Shown here: one piece after another, positions 1 to 8,467 of the stretch
How the letters are laid out: the number at the start of each line of letters is the position of its first letter
Numbering within the stretch: the stretch's first letter is position 1
Assembly: GCF_000187895.1 (NCBI RefSeq)
Contig: NZ_DS990122.1
Location: 1-64,000 of the forward strand
Direction: 5' to 3'
DNA: 64,000 nt
Origin: Phocaeicola plebeius DSM 17135
GTDB taxonomy: Bacteria; Bacteroidota; Bacteroidia; Bacteroidales; Bacteroidaceae
Notes under the pieces: model-generated
Seen by the model: the letters and a program-made list of their open reading frames with translations, nothing else
Told to the model about the DNA's origin: nothing
Databases searched by the model: none
Translations under genes and position numbers: made by a program

Positions 1-733
<733 letters not shown>

Positions 734-952
734 AAATATTTTCTTACTCTTTCGAGTATTGTTGTCTCTGTTCAGGAAACCGATTTTTTTTCATTTTCCT
801 TGTTTCCAAGGGTTATTGACGGTTATCTTCCGTTCATCCCATATATACATTATATAAAGGACTACTTCTTGTACTACATCCTAGTCTGTTTATCTAAAGT
901 CTTTCAAAGAACTATCTTTTCTCAAGCTCCCGTTTCAGCGGGAAAGCGTTTG
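734..952 (-). other. 16S rRNA 5' leader
   Basis: This stretch lies between the mature 16S 5' end and the nearer rRNA promoter and should be the transcribed leader that is removed during rRNA processing. It is AT-rich and has no credible coding frame. The extent follows from the promoter -7 box at 953-960. Confidence 0.6.
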
Positions 953-984
953 CAAAGGTAAGGCGTTTTTTCGTAACCTCCAAA
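953..984 (-). promoter_or_regulatory. rRNA promoter P2 (proximal)
   Basis: On the minus strand a -7 box TACCTTTG (953-960) is preceded by a -33 box TTTG (981-984) with a 20-bp spacer, an exact fit to the Bacteroidetes sigma-ABfr consensus TTTG-N19-21-TAnnTTTG. It points toward the 16S gene. Confidence 0.8.
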
Positions 985-1169
985 TTTTTTCAAAGTTTTT
1001 TTTGAAAAAATTTTTCAGAAGGTTTCAAGAAGGCGTGCGGCTTACCCTTTCTCGCTCCCTTGCTCATCCGCAAGGTAAGATACTCGGTGCAGCATCCGGC
1101 ACTCTCTTCCGTAGCCCCAGCTTTACTCAGTCTGTCATCTTCAGCGGCTCTCCCTCTCGAAAGCGGTTG

Positions 1170-1199
1170 CAAAGGTACAGACTTTTTCCTTTTCTGCAA
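1170..1199 (-). promoter_or_regulatory. rRNA promoter P1 (distal)
   Basis: A second minus-strand promoter: TTG (1197-1199), a 19-bp spacer, then TACCTTTG (1170-1177). Downstream of both -7 boxes the sequence continues similarly (TACCTTTGCAA then CGCTTTC), so the two tandem promoters share an initiation region. Confidence 0.75.
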
Positions 1200-1469
1200 C
1201 TCTTATGGCACATTTTTTTGAAATATTTTTTCAGGGGTTTATCTAACTCACTGATTTACTTTATGCTATAAAGCATACTTTTTATTGCTATGTGGAAATC
1301 CGTGTGAAATACCCTACATTATATAATTCGTGCGTGCGCGTGCATGCGTGCGCGAACAGATGCAGGGAAAGTTTCACGAAAGGCTGAAAAAAACAGCTGC
1401 AAAGCCTGAAGCTGCGCACGGAATACGGAAAAAGGAACGGGATTTTTACACGGACAAAAAGGAACTTTT

Positions 1470-1557
1470 TACGTTTCCGTTACGAAAAACCTACGGTTCC
1501 GCAACGCAAAACGTACGGTTCGCACGGCGGAAACATACGTTTCGCCGAAGGAAAACA
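1470..1557. repeat. 22-bp tandem dyad repeat array, locus A
   Basis: Four consecutive units of exactly 22 bp begin at 1470, 1492, 1514 and 1536. Each fits TANGKTTC-N6-G(R)AAA(M)A, an imperfect inverted repeat GTTTC/GAAAC. A weaker unit precedes them at about 1448. The stretch 1200-1717 contains no credible gene; besides this array it holds a 26-bp alternating purine-pyrimidine run at 1329-1354. The same repeat family recurs at 18393-18480 and 34486-34573. Confidence 0.8.
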
Positions 1558-1717
1558 TAAAAACAATGGAAACGTTACGAGATTTTCTACCCGAGGTTTG
1601 CAAAAAAATTGGCTCCCATATACATAAAACAACAAACAGGAAAAGGAATAAAGACTTTTTTCTACTCCTCAAATTACATTCGTGTAACGAATTTTACAAA
1701 GCTGTTTCATAAATATA

Positions 1718-1806
1718 ATATTAATATGACATTATAAAGCATTATAAAAATCCGCTATTATACATCATAAATTAATTTTTTCAGATTCCTTCTCCCCGTA
1801 GCTTTG
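1718..1806 (+). promoter_or_regulatory. Shared phosphonate-operon control region, copy 1
   Basis: Three blocks match the control region of the second transporter gene (minus strand, 11038-11127). Block 1 is at 1718-1739, containing ATATTAATATGACATTATA, 21 of 22 identical. Block 2 is at 1755-1787, 31 of 33 identical. Block 3 is TAGCTTTGCC at 1799-1808, whose TAGCTTTG is a -7 box. Spacers between blocks have nearly the same length but unrelated sequence, so the blocks look selected. The -33 position carries only a T-run, consistent with activator dependence. Confidence 0.8.
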
Positions 1807-1835
1807 CCATCGAATTTAATGAATCTCACTAAAAA

Positions 1836-3203
1836 ATGGAGCAAAGAAGCAAACATAAAAAATTATCGGATATTGCATTTGTCTTATGGGCCGGAACAAC
1901 TGCCCTTTTATCTTATTCACTAGTATACGCACTTCGTAAACCATTTACCGCAGCAGAATTTGAAGGTCTGCAAATAATGGGAATGGATTATAAGATAGCA
2001 GTAAGTATCGTACAACTAATAGGCTATGTATTTGCCAAGCTTTTAGGAATCAAATACATTTCAGAATTAAAGCCAGAAGGGAGATTAAAGTTCATTATCG
2101 GATCGGCTGCACTTTCTGAAATTTCCTTATTAGCTTTTGGATTACTGCCAATTCCTTTCAATATTGTTGCCTTATTTTTCAACGGACTTTCATTAGGATG
2201 TATGTGGGGCGTGATTTTCAGCTTTTTAGAAGGAAGACGCACCACCGATTTTCTAGCCAGCATCATGGGAGTCAGCATGGCACTTAGTTCGGGAGTTGCC
2301 AAATCGCTCGGACTATACGCCCTGAATTCACTCCATGTCAGTGAGTTTTGGATGCCTGCACTCATCGGCGCCCTCGCATTCCCTCTATTATGCTTCACCG
2401 GATGGATGATGACCAAATTTCCGGCACCAACGGCAGAAGACATCGCTTCACGCTCCGTACGTGTCACCCTTAACGGTCAGCAACGATGGGAACTGTTCCG
2501 CAAATTCATGCCGCTGCTCATACTGCTATTCGGAGCCAACCTGCTTTTAACCGTGCAGCGCGACATCAAAGAAGATTTCATTGTCTGTATCATCGATGTG
2601 AGCACCGTATCCTCATGGGCATTCGCACAAATTGACAGCATCGCTACTTTCGTCATGTTGGCAGCCTTTGCCTTGCTTGCCACAACGTATAACCACCTGC
2701 GGGTGCTGTGCATACTGCTGATACTTTCCATCATGGGAATGGGTACACTTGCCTTCTTAGGAGCCAACTTCCACGAAGTAGCCTTGCCCACCACCATCTG
2801 GCTTTTCCTGCAAAGTCTCTGCCTGGACATTGCCTACCTGAGTTTCCAGACCATATTCTTTGAACGCTTCATCGCGTGCTTTAAAATCAAAGGTAATGTG
2901 GGCTTCTTCATCATCACCATCGACTTCATTGGCTACATGGGTACACTTGCTCTCCTGTTCTTCAAGGAATTCTATGCCTCACATATCCACTGGGCAGATT
3001 TCTACAACCAGATGAGCGTCTATATAGGCACCGCTTGCTGTATTGCCTTTGTCGGCTCGTTTATCTACATCCTTGTAGAAAAGAACCGGAAACGCAATAC
3101 CCCGCAAACTCCTTCCAGCCACCATAAAGCGCTGGAAACCTCCAACCTCGAAAATCAAGAAATAACCAATACGAAAATTTGTTTAACAACTACTGCAATA
3201 TGA
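1836..3203 (+). CDS. DUF5690-type MFS-like transporter, paralog 1
   Basis: A 455-residue polytopic inner-membrane protein with about 12 hydrophobic segments. It resembles the DUF5690 family, which looks like major facilitator permeases of sugar-phosphate or organophosphate type. Conserved stretches shared with the paralog at 9696-11006 are SLVYALRKP (about residue 28), GLSLGCMWGVIFSF (about 117), RDIKEDF and FIACFKIKGNVGFFI (C-terminal half). It is the first gene of an operon with phnX and phnW, and its stop overlaps the phnX start (ATGA at 3200-3203). Context makes 2-aminoethylphosphonate or a related compound the likely cargo; that is inference. The shared control region lies immediately upstream. 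The last ~50 residues are polar and probably cytoplasmic. Confidence 0.85.
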   Translation: MEQRSKHKKLSDIAFVLWAGTTALLSYSLVYALRKPFTAAEFEGLQIMGMDYKIAVSIVQLIGYVFAKLLGIKYISELKPEGRLKFIIGSAALSEISLLAFGLLPIPFNIVALFFNGLSLGCMWGVIFSFLEGRRTTDFLASIMGVSMALSSGVAKSLGLYALNSLHVSEFWMPALIGALAFPLLCFTGWMMTKFPAPTAEDIASRSVRVTLNGQQRWELFRKFMPLLILLFGANLLLTVQRDIKEDFIVCIIDVSTVSSWAFAQIDSIATFVMLAAFALLATTYNHLRVLCILLILSIMGMGTLAFLGANFHEVALPTTIWLFLQSLCLDIAYLSFQTIFFERFIACFKIKGNVGFFIITIDFIGYMGTLALLFFKEFYASHIHWADFYNQMSVYIGTACCIAFVGSFIYILVEKNRKRNTPQTPSSHHKALETSNLENQEITNTKICLTTTAI

Positions 3204-3994
3204 AAAAGATTGAATGTGTAATTATGGACTGGGCAGGAACTGCCGTCGACTATGGATGTTTTGCACCTGTATCTGCTTTCATTGAAAGCTTCCGTGCAAT
3301 AGGTATTGAAATCACAGCAGAAGAAGCACGCCGCCCAATGGGACTGACCAAGATTGATCACGTACGCGCGCTCTTTCAGATGACACGCATCGGAGAAAAA
3401 TTCCAGGAAAAGTATGGCCGTCCGTACAACGAGAATGACGTACAGGGACGATACGCTGAATTCCAGCGGTTGCTTTTTGCCACGCTGAAAGAATACACCG
3501 GACCTATCTCTTATGTTATTGAAACTATTGACACACTTCGCCAGAAAGGAATCAAGATTGGCTCCACCACAGGCTACACCAAAGAAATGATGGATGTGGT
3601 CATTCCCGAAGCTGCTGCCAAAGGCTATAGCCCGGACAACTGCGTAACTTCCGACGGACTTCCAGCAGGACGCCCATATCCTTACATGATTTACAAGAAC
3701 ATGTGCGACCTTGCCGTGCCTTCACGTTTTTCGGTACTGAAATACGGAGATACCATTTCCGACATCAAGGAAGGACTCAACGCCGGAGTATGGACAGTGG
3801 GCGTAATTTTAGGAAGTAACGAAATGGGACTTACCGAAGAAGAAGTACAGGCACTTCCGGAAAAAGAACTGAAAAGCCGCATGAGTGAAGTAAGAAACCG
3901 CATGTATGCAGCCGGTGCTCACTATGTAGTGGACAGCATCAAAGAACTTCCCGCCCTGATTGAATGTATCAACGCCCGTATGGCAAACGAATAA
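3200..3994 (+). CDS. phnX: Phosphonoacetaldehyde hydrolase (phosphonatase)
   Basis: A HAD-superfamily enzyme of 264 residues that cleaves the C-P bond of phosphonoacetaldehyde to acetaldehyde and phosphate. The N-terminal MDWAGTAVDYG carries the nucleophilic Asp in the phosphonatase-typical DWAGT context. MGLTKIDHVRAL (about residue 50) carries the Schiff-base Lys of the cap domain. GSTTGYT (about 118) and KYGDTISDIKEGLNAG (about 180) are HAD motifs II and IV. I chose the start at 3200 because it overlaps the upstream stop by ATGA and gives the usual MKKIE-type N-terminus; an upstream in-frame ATG at 3179 would extend into the transporter gene. It is cytosolic and acts directly after PhnW. 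Confidence 0.96.
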   Translation: MKKIECVIMDWAGTAVDYGCFAPVSAFIESFRAIGIEITAEEARRPMGLTKIDHVRALFQMTRIGEKFQEKYGRPYNENDVQGRYAEFQRLLFATLKEYTGPISYVIETIDTLRQKGIKIGSTTGYTKEMMDVVIPEAAAKGYSPDNCVTSDGLPAGRPYPYMIYKNMCDLAVPSRFSVLKYGDTISDIKEGLNAGVWTVGVILGSNEMGLTEEEVQALPEKELKSRMSEVRNRMYAAGAHYVVDSIKELPALIECINARMANE

Positions 3995-4027
3995 ATTTAT
4001 CACGTAAACATAAAAAAACAACAAGAT

Positions 4028-5119
4028 ATGAGACCTTATTTATTACTGACTCCCGGCCCTCTGACCACAAGTGAAACCGTAAAACAAGCCATGATGAGTG
4101 ACTGGTGCACATGGGATGAAGATTACAACGTAGGAATAGTAGAAGTTATCCGCAAAGAACTGGTAGAACTGGCCTGCAGCCGTCCTGAAGAATATACCGC
4201 CGTTCTGATGCAAGGAAGCGGAAGTTTCTGCGTAGAAGCTACACTTGGCTCAGTGATACGTCCTGAGGATCATCTGCTGGTAGCAGCCAACGGAGCCTAC
4301 GGAAAACGTATGGGAGTCATTGCCGAATATTATCACCTGAACTGCCATGTAATGAAGTTTGAAGAAACTCAGGCAGTCGATCCGGCACAGATTGAAGCTT
4401 ATCTGCAGGCACATCCGGAGGTAACCCACGTGTCAGTGGTACATTGCGAAACTACCACCGGCGTACTGAATCCCATCGAAGAAATTGCCCGCATCGTAAA
4501 AAAACATCATAAGGTACTGATTGTAGACGCAATGAGCAGTTTCGGCGGAGTACCCATCGACATGGCTGCATTAGGAATTGACTTCATGATCAGCAGCGCC
4601 AACAAATGTATCCAGGGAGTACCAGGATTCGGATTTATCATTGCCCGTCGCTCCTTACTTGAGCAGTGCAAAGGCGTAGCACGTTCCTTGTCTCTCGACT
4701 TATACGACCAATGGGAAACCATGGAGAAAGGACATGGCAAATGGCGTTTTACCTCACCTACGCATGTGGTACGCGCTTTCATGCAAGCCATGAACGAACT
4801 GAAAGAAGAAGGAGGAGTTGCCGCACGTCATGCCCGTTACAGCGAAAATCACCGCGTGCTGGTAGAAGGAATGAGAAGCTTAGGATTCAAGACTCTGCTT
4901 CCCGATGAAGAACAGTCGCCCGTTATTACTTCCTTCTATTATCCGAATGCGGAATTCAACTTCAAAGACTTCTATACCAAGCTGAAAGCAAAAGGATTTG
5001 TGATTTATCCGGGTAAAATCTCACAAGCGGATACCTTCCGTATCGGTAACATTGGAGATGTACACCCCGATGATTTCCGCCAGCTGATTGAAGCAATCAA
5101 AGAAATACAATTGCAGTAA
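4028..5119 (+). CDS. phnW: 2-aminoethylphosphonate:pyruvate transaminase
   Basis: A 363-residue class-V PLP aminotransferase. It converts 2-aminoethylphosphonate plus pyruvate into phosphonoacetaldehyde and alanine, the substrate step for PhnX. The N-terminus [12 protein letters not shown] is diagnostic. [11 protein letters not shown] (about residue 62) is the phosphate-cup region, VDAMSSFGG (about 166) carries the Asp that contacts the pyridine nitrogen, and [15 protein letters not shown] (about 188) carries the PLP lysine. Length is normal for the family. It follows phnX after 33 bp and ends just before a strong terminator, so transporter-phnX-phnW is a complete short operon. Confidence 0.97.
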   Translation: MRPYLLLTPGPLTTSETVKQAMMSDWCTWDEDYNVGIVEVIRKELVELACSRPEEYTAVLMQGSGSFCVEATLGSVIRPEDHLLVAANGAYGKRMGVIAEYYHLNCHVMKFEETQAVDPAQIEAYLQAHPEVTHVSVVHCETTTGVLNPIEEIARIVKKHHKVLIVDAMSSFGGVPIDMAALGIDFMISSANKCIQGVPGFGFIIARRSLLEQCKGVARSLSLDLYDQWETMEKGHGKWRFTSPTHVVRAFMQAMNELKEEGGVAARHARYSENHRVLVEGMRSLGFKTLLPDEEQSPVITSFYYPNAEFNFKDFYTKLKAKGFVIYPGKISQADTFRIGNIGDVHPDDFRQLIEAIKEIQLQ

Positions 5120-5156
5120 TTGTGTATAATGAGCAACGTATTGTTGCTGTCTTTAT

Positions 5157-5200
5157 CCCTGTATTCTTCCCTTTCCGAAGCGGAAAATACAGGGATTTTT
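5157..5200 (+). terminator. Rho-independent terminator of the phnXW operon
   Basis: The stem CCCTGTATT/AATACAGGG (5157-5194) encloses a second helix TTTCCG/CGGAAA and is followed by ATTTTTATT. It closes the plus-strand operon. Confidence 0.8.
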
Positions 5201-5246
5201 ATTGTCTTTCCTCTTTAAAATCAGTACTAAAAATACCCTATAAAAA

Positions 5247-5282
5247 ATGCCTTTGTGTTTTGGTTGGAACACAAAGGCATTT
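5247..5282 (-). terminator. Terminator of the minus-strand transporter/oxidoreductase/etf/porin operon
   Basis: The stem AATGCCTTTGTGTT/AACACAAAGGCATT is followed on the minus strand by a T-run (5241-5247). It lies 18 bp after the porin stop codon, so the two convergent operons are separated by back-to-back terminators. Confidence 0.8.
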
Positions 5283-5299
5283 ACAAACAAACGAATTAA

Positions 5300-6430
5300 T
5301 TAGAAAATATATTGAAGACGAGCCTGAGCCAAGAAAAAGTTTTTCTGGTAGAATGCATTGCAATGCGAGCCAACCCACACATAACTACCGTTTATCTTGA
5401 CCCCAATATACTGGTTCAAATAAAAATTTACTCCCAATGACAAATCCTTTTCTTCTCCCCCATAAATTTCAGCCCGATCATCGTTCATATCCGTATAATT
5501 GAAACGGGCTACCAACTCTATGGCCTTGGCAGTAGACGGACGCCCAGGAACACCATACTTCGCATCGTATTCAAAGCCCCTTCCCTTCAACAGAAAACCA
5601 CCCTGTATATATCCTCCATGCGGACGGTAAGCCTTCTCGCCTGAAGTGCGATTCATACGGTCGAAAAAATACTCCGCTTGCACCATAAAGCGAGGAGCCA
5701 GATACAAGGCTTCCACTAGTCCTTTCACCTCCGTACCCATATCGGGGAAAGAAGCTTCCAGCAGCGGTTCCGAGAATAATGAAGTCACCCCGTCACTACT
5801 TACGCTACCTTCAGGAGAAGCAGAAGTATTTACTTCCTTAGTGCGGAAAGAGAAAGCTCCTCCCACATGCCACAGTCTCTCCTGTTGTGAATCCGAGCAA
5901 CGCCATACCGCACGAGAAGTAGACACAAATGCATTTTTCTGTGTATCCCCTAATTTATTGATGTCATTATGTGTATAAACTCCCATACAAAACAAATAAT
6001 GAGGTGCATGATAATAATAGGTAGCCCCCAGTTTCCGGCTGTTGGTATAAGCCAGAACGGAGGCTGCGGACTGATTAAAACGTAAATCGGCTGTACTGAT
6101 GAGCATATCCATTGAAAACGGCTCGTACCCGTTACCGAAGGAGACGGTGTGATTTCCCCAGTGATAGTTCAGCAGCAAATCCTTTATTGCTACTTTTCCA
6201 CCCCCTAATCCCACATCCGCTTTTACCTCGTATTGACCGTAAGTGGCTTTGAAACCCACCCGGAAATCTTCCACCCGATAATATCCTTGCGTACTTTCTT
6301 TTCCATAACCGGAAACAGAAGTATCCAGCAATGCCCGGGAGCGGAACTTCACTTTCAATGTTTCCTGAGCCGTCACATTCATCCCGACACAAAGGCACAG
6401 AGCCAGACAGGCAGAAACCGTCTTTTTCAT
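5300..6430 (-). CDS. Outer-membrane porin, OprO/OprP (phosphate-selective porin) type
   Basis: A 376-residue secreted beta-barrel. A Sec signal peptide (MKKTVSACLALCLCVGMNVTAQ) is followed by alternating amphipathic strands and a C-terminal aromatic residue (YIF) typical of Omp85-inserted barrels. The motif NHTVSFGNGYEPFSMDMLISTADLRF (within residues about 90-120, read in pieces) resembles the conserved region of OprP/OprO family porins. Its ATG overlaps the etfA stop by 4 bp, so it is translationally coupled and last in the minus-strand operon. Probable role: passage of the anionic phosphonate through the outer membrane; specificity is inferred from context only. Confidence 0.8.
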   Translation of the reverse strand: MKKTVSACLALCLCVGMNVTAQETLKVKFRSRALLDTSVSGYGKESTQGYYRVEDFRVGFKATYGQYEVKADVGLGGGKVAIKDLLLNYHWGNHTVSFGNGYEPFSMDMLISTADLRFNQSAASVLAYTNSRKLGATYYYHAPHYLFCMGVYTHNDINKLGDTQKNAFVSTSRAVWRCSDSQQERLWHVGGAFSFRTKEVNTSASPEGSVSSDGVTSLFSEPLLEASFPDMGTEVKGLVEALYLAPRFMVQAEYFFDRMNRTSGEKAYRPHGGYIQGGFLLKGRGFEYDAKYGVPGRPSTAKAIELVARFNYTDMNDDRAEIYGGEEKDLSLGVNFYLNQYIGVKINGSYVWVGSHCNAFYQKNFFLAQARLQYIF

Positions 6431-7626
6431 TTATCACCCTGCATTAATTGCACAATAGCCTCCTCCGCAGACATAACCCAGCCGTAATCTGCCACATTAA
6501 AAATAGGTGCTGCCGCATCCGGATTAATGGCGATAATCTTCTTGGCTCCGGTAATGCCCGCCGTATGCTGAATCTGCCCGCTGATACCTATGGCAATGTA
6601 TACATCCGGCAAAACGGTATGGCCAGTCTGGCCTATCTGCATTTTAGCATCAATCAATCCGGCTTCTACGGCCGCACGAGAACCGGCCACGACCGCTCCT
6701 ATGCGTTCCGCCCATTGGCGTATCTGCGCCACGGTTTCATGCTTCTTTACTCCTCGTCCTATTCCCACAATCACCTTGCTGTCACTCAGAGATTCTCCTC
6801 CGATGGTTTCTTCCATCTCACTCAGCAAACGTACACGTCCGTCGGGCACAAATGACGACAAGTCGTGTGCTATGACTTCAGCCTTTTTAGCGCAATCCGG
6901 TTGTAACGCTTTCATGATACCCGGACGCACCGATGCCATCTGCGGACGGTGGTTGGGAGTGGTAATGGTCGCCATCAGATTTCCACCAAAGGCCGGACGT
7001 ATCTGGTGCAGTAACAATGTATCCGCATCAATATCCAGTTGCGTACAATCGGCCGTCAACCCCGTTTGCAACAAGGCCGCCAGACGGGCAGAAAGTCCAC
7101 GTCCTTTGGGAGTAGCTCCTACCAACAAGATTTCCGGCTGTAACTCTCGGACAAGCTGTGCCACGACCTCTGCATAATTTTCTTCTACAAATGCTTCCAG
7201 CTTTTCCGATTCCAGTAAATGAATCCTGCAAGCTCCATAACGTTCCAATTCCGGAACGAAACGCTGCAGTTTATTTCCTGCCAGCACTACCTCCGGCATC
7301 TGGCCCAACTTTTCACCTAATTCAGTTGCCTTTCCCAACAATTCACGGGTGACCGGTGCCAGTTCATCTCCTTCCGTTTCGGCCAGAACCCATATTCCTT
7401 TTGCAGAGACAGCAGGCTGAGCTACTGGACTGACCGCTTCCTGCATGTCCCAAGCCTCAGCCGGACAAGCCTGCACACATGTGCCGCACAAACGACAGCT
7501 GTATGGATCGACTTCAGGGTATTCATTAAATTGTATGGCGCCGAACGGACAGCTATCCGCACAAATACCACACTGCGTACATGCATCTCTTCGCAACTGA
7601 AGAGCAAACGTATCTTTGATTGCCAT
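6427..7626 (-). CDS. etfA: Electron transfer flavoprotein alpha subunit with N-terminal 2[4Fe-4S] ferredoxin domain
   Basis: A 399-residue protein. Residues about 15-60 form a bacterial-type diferredoxin: CTQCGICADSCP and, after about 23 residues, CRLCGTCVQACP. An EtfA N-terminal domain follows (about 75-260), then the FAD-binding C-terminal domain (about 275-395) with VGIGRGVKK, GSRAAVEAG, IGQTGHTVLPDVYIAIGISG and AGITGAKKIIAIN. The ferredoxin fusion is known from anaerobic ETFs and adds extra redox centres for transfer to or from other proteins. It pairs with EtfB (4-bp gap) and should accept electrons from the adjacent FAD oxidoreductase. No ETF:quinone oxidoreductase gene is in the operon, so the final acceptor is unknown. 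Confidence 0.93.
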   Translation of the reverse strand: MAIKDTFALQLRRDACTQCGICADSCPFGAIQFNEYPEVDPYSCRLCGTCVQACPAEAWDMQEAVSPVAQPAVSAKGIWVLAETEGDELAPVTRELLGKATELGEKLGQMPEVVLAGNKLQRFVPELERYGACRIHLLESEKLEAFVEENYAEVVAQLVRELQPEILLVGATPKGRGLSARLAALLQTGLTADCTQLDIDADTLLLHQIRPAFGGNLMATITTPNHRPQMASVRPGIMKALQPDCAKKAEVIAHDLSSFVPDGRVRLLSEMEETIGGESLSDSKVIVGIGRGVKKHETVAQIRQWAERIGAVVAGSRAAVEAGLIDAKMQIGQTGHTVLPDVYIAIGISGQIQHTAGITGAKKIIAINPDAAAPIFNVADYGWVMSAEEAIVQLMQGDK

Positions 7627-7630
7627 AATT

Positions 7631-8413
7631 TTATTTCTTCTGAGAGTGAATATTCTGATAGATTACCTGCATGACTGCTGCTCCATCGACCAGCCATTGC
7701 AACGACTTTTTATTTTGAGGAACCTCCGTAGACACCACCTTGGTGGGAGAAGCATGCAAACCGACACTTCCAGCATCCAAGTTCAGGTCTTTCTCATTCC
7801 AACATGTTATCACTTTTTTCTGGGCCTCTCTCCATCCCGCCAGCGTAGGAGGAGCCACTTCTCCGTTTTCCTTACTTACCATCACGGCACAAGGGAAAGC
7901 AATTTCCATTTGCTGACATACGTTGCCCGCTCTTTTGGCAAGCCAGATGGAAGACGGAGTGATACCCTCTATGCGTATCAGTTGTGTAACCTGAGGAATC
8001 CCCAGCTGTCCGGCCACTTCCGGTCCTACTTGTGCCGTATCTCCATCAATAGCCATACGACCGAAAAACAGCAAATCGAACGTTCCTATTTTTTGAACGG
8101 CTGCAGCCAATACTTTACTGGTACACCAGGTATCACTTCCTGCAAAAGCCGGCGATGAAAGTAAGACAGCACGGTCGGCTCCATGCTGCAAAGCTTCGCG
8201 TAACACGGTCTCCGCAGAACCGGGTCCCATACTTACCGCTACCACTTCGGCCTGAGTTTCTTTTTTCAGATTCAATGCAGCCTGCAATGCACACAAATCA
8301 TCCGGATTTGTCTGGCAAAGAGCTGAAGAACGTTTTAATGTATTCGTCACCGGGTCTATCTCCACCCGCGTAGACTGAGGTACTTGCTTCAAAAAAACTA
8401 TATATCGTTTCAT
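7631..8413 (-). CDS. etfB: Electron transfer flavoprotein beta subunit
   Basis: A 260-residue EtfB. The N-terminal motif IVFLKQVPQSTRVEIDP, the central VVAVSMGPGSAETVLREAL (about residue 60) and ADRAVLLSSPAFAGSDTWCTSKVLA (about 85-110, in pieces) are typical of EtfB. FGRMAIDGDTAQVGPEVAGQLGIPQ (about 125-150) is the AMP/FAD-binding signature region. It forms the heterodimer with the following etfA. It starts 55 bp after the oxidoreductase stop, in the same minus-strand operon. Confidence 0.95.
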   Translation of the reverse strand: MKRYIVFLKQVPQSTRVEIDPVTNTLKRSSALCQTNPDDLCALQAALNLKKETQAEVVAVSMGPGSAETVLREALQHGADRAVLLSSPAFAGSDTWCTSKVLAAAVQKIGTFDLLFFGRMAIDGDTAQVGPEVAGQLGIPQVTQLIRIEGITPSSIWLAKRAGNVCQQMEIAFPCAVMVSKENGEVAPPTLAGWREAQKKVITCWNEKDLNLDAGSVGLHASPTKVVSTEVPQNKKSLQWLVDGAAVMQVIYQNIHSQKK

Positions 8414-8467
8414 TTCTATGCGATTAAATCATATTTATAAATTGACGAGGAATACACACACCCTGTC

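Noticed and set aside
1002-1271. Two overlapping open frames (plus and minus) near the rRNA promoters
   Set aside because: Low-complexity translations that overlap the distal rRNA promoter; no recognisable domain or start context.
1330-1672. Open frames across the 22-bp repeat array at locus A
   Set aside because: They arise from the repeats (period 22 is not a multiple of 3) and show no protein features.
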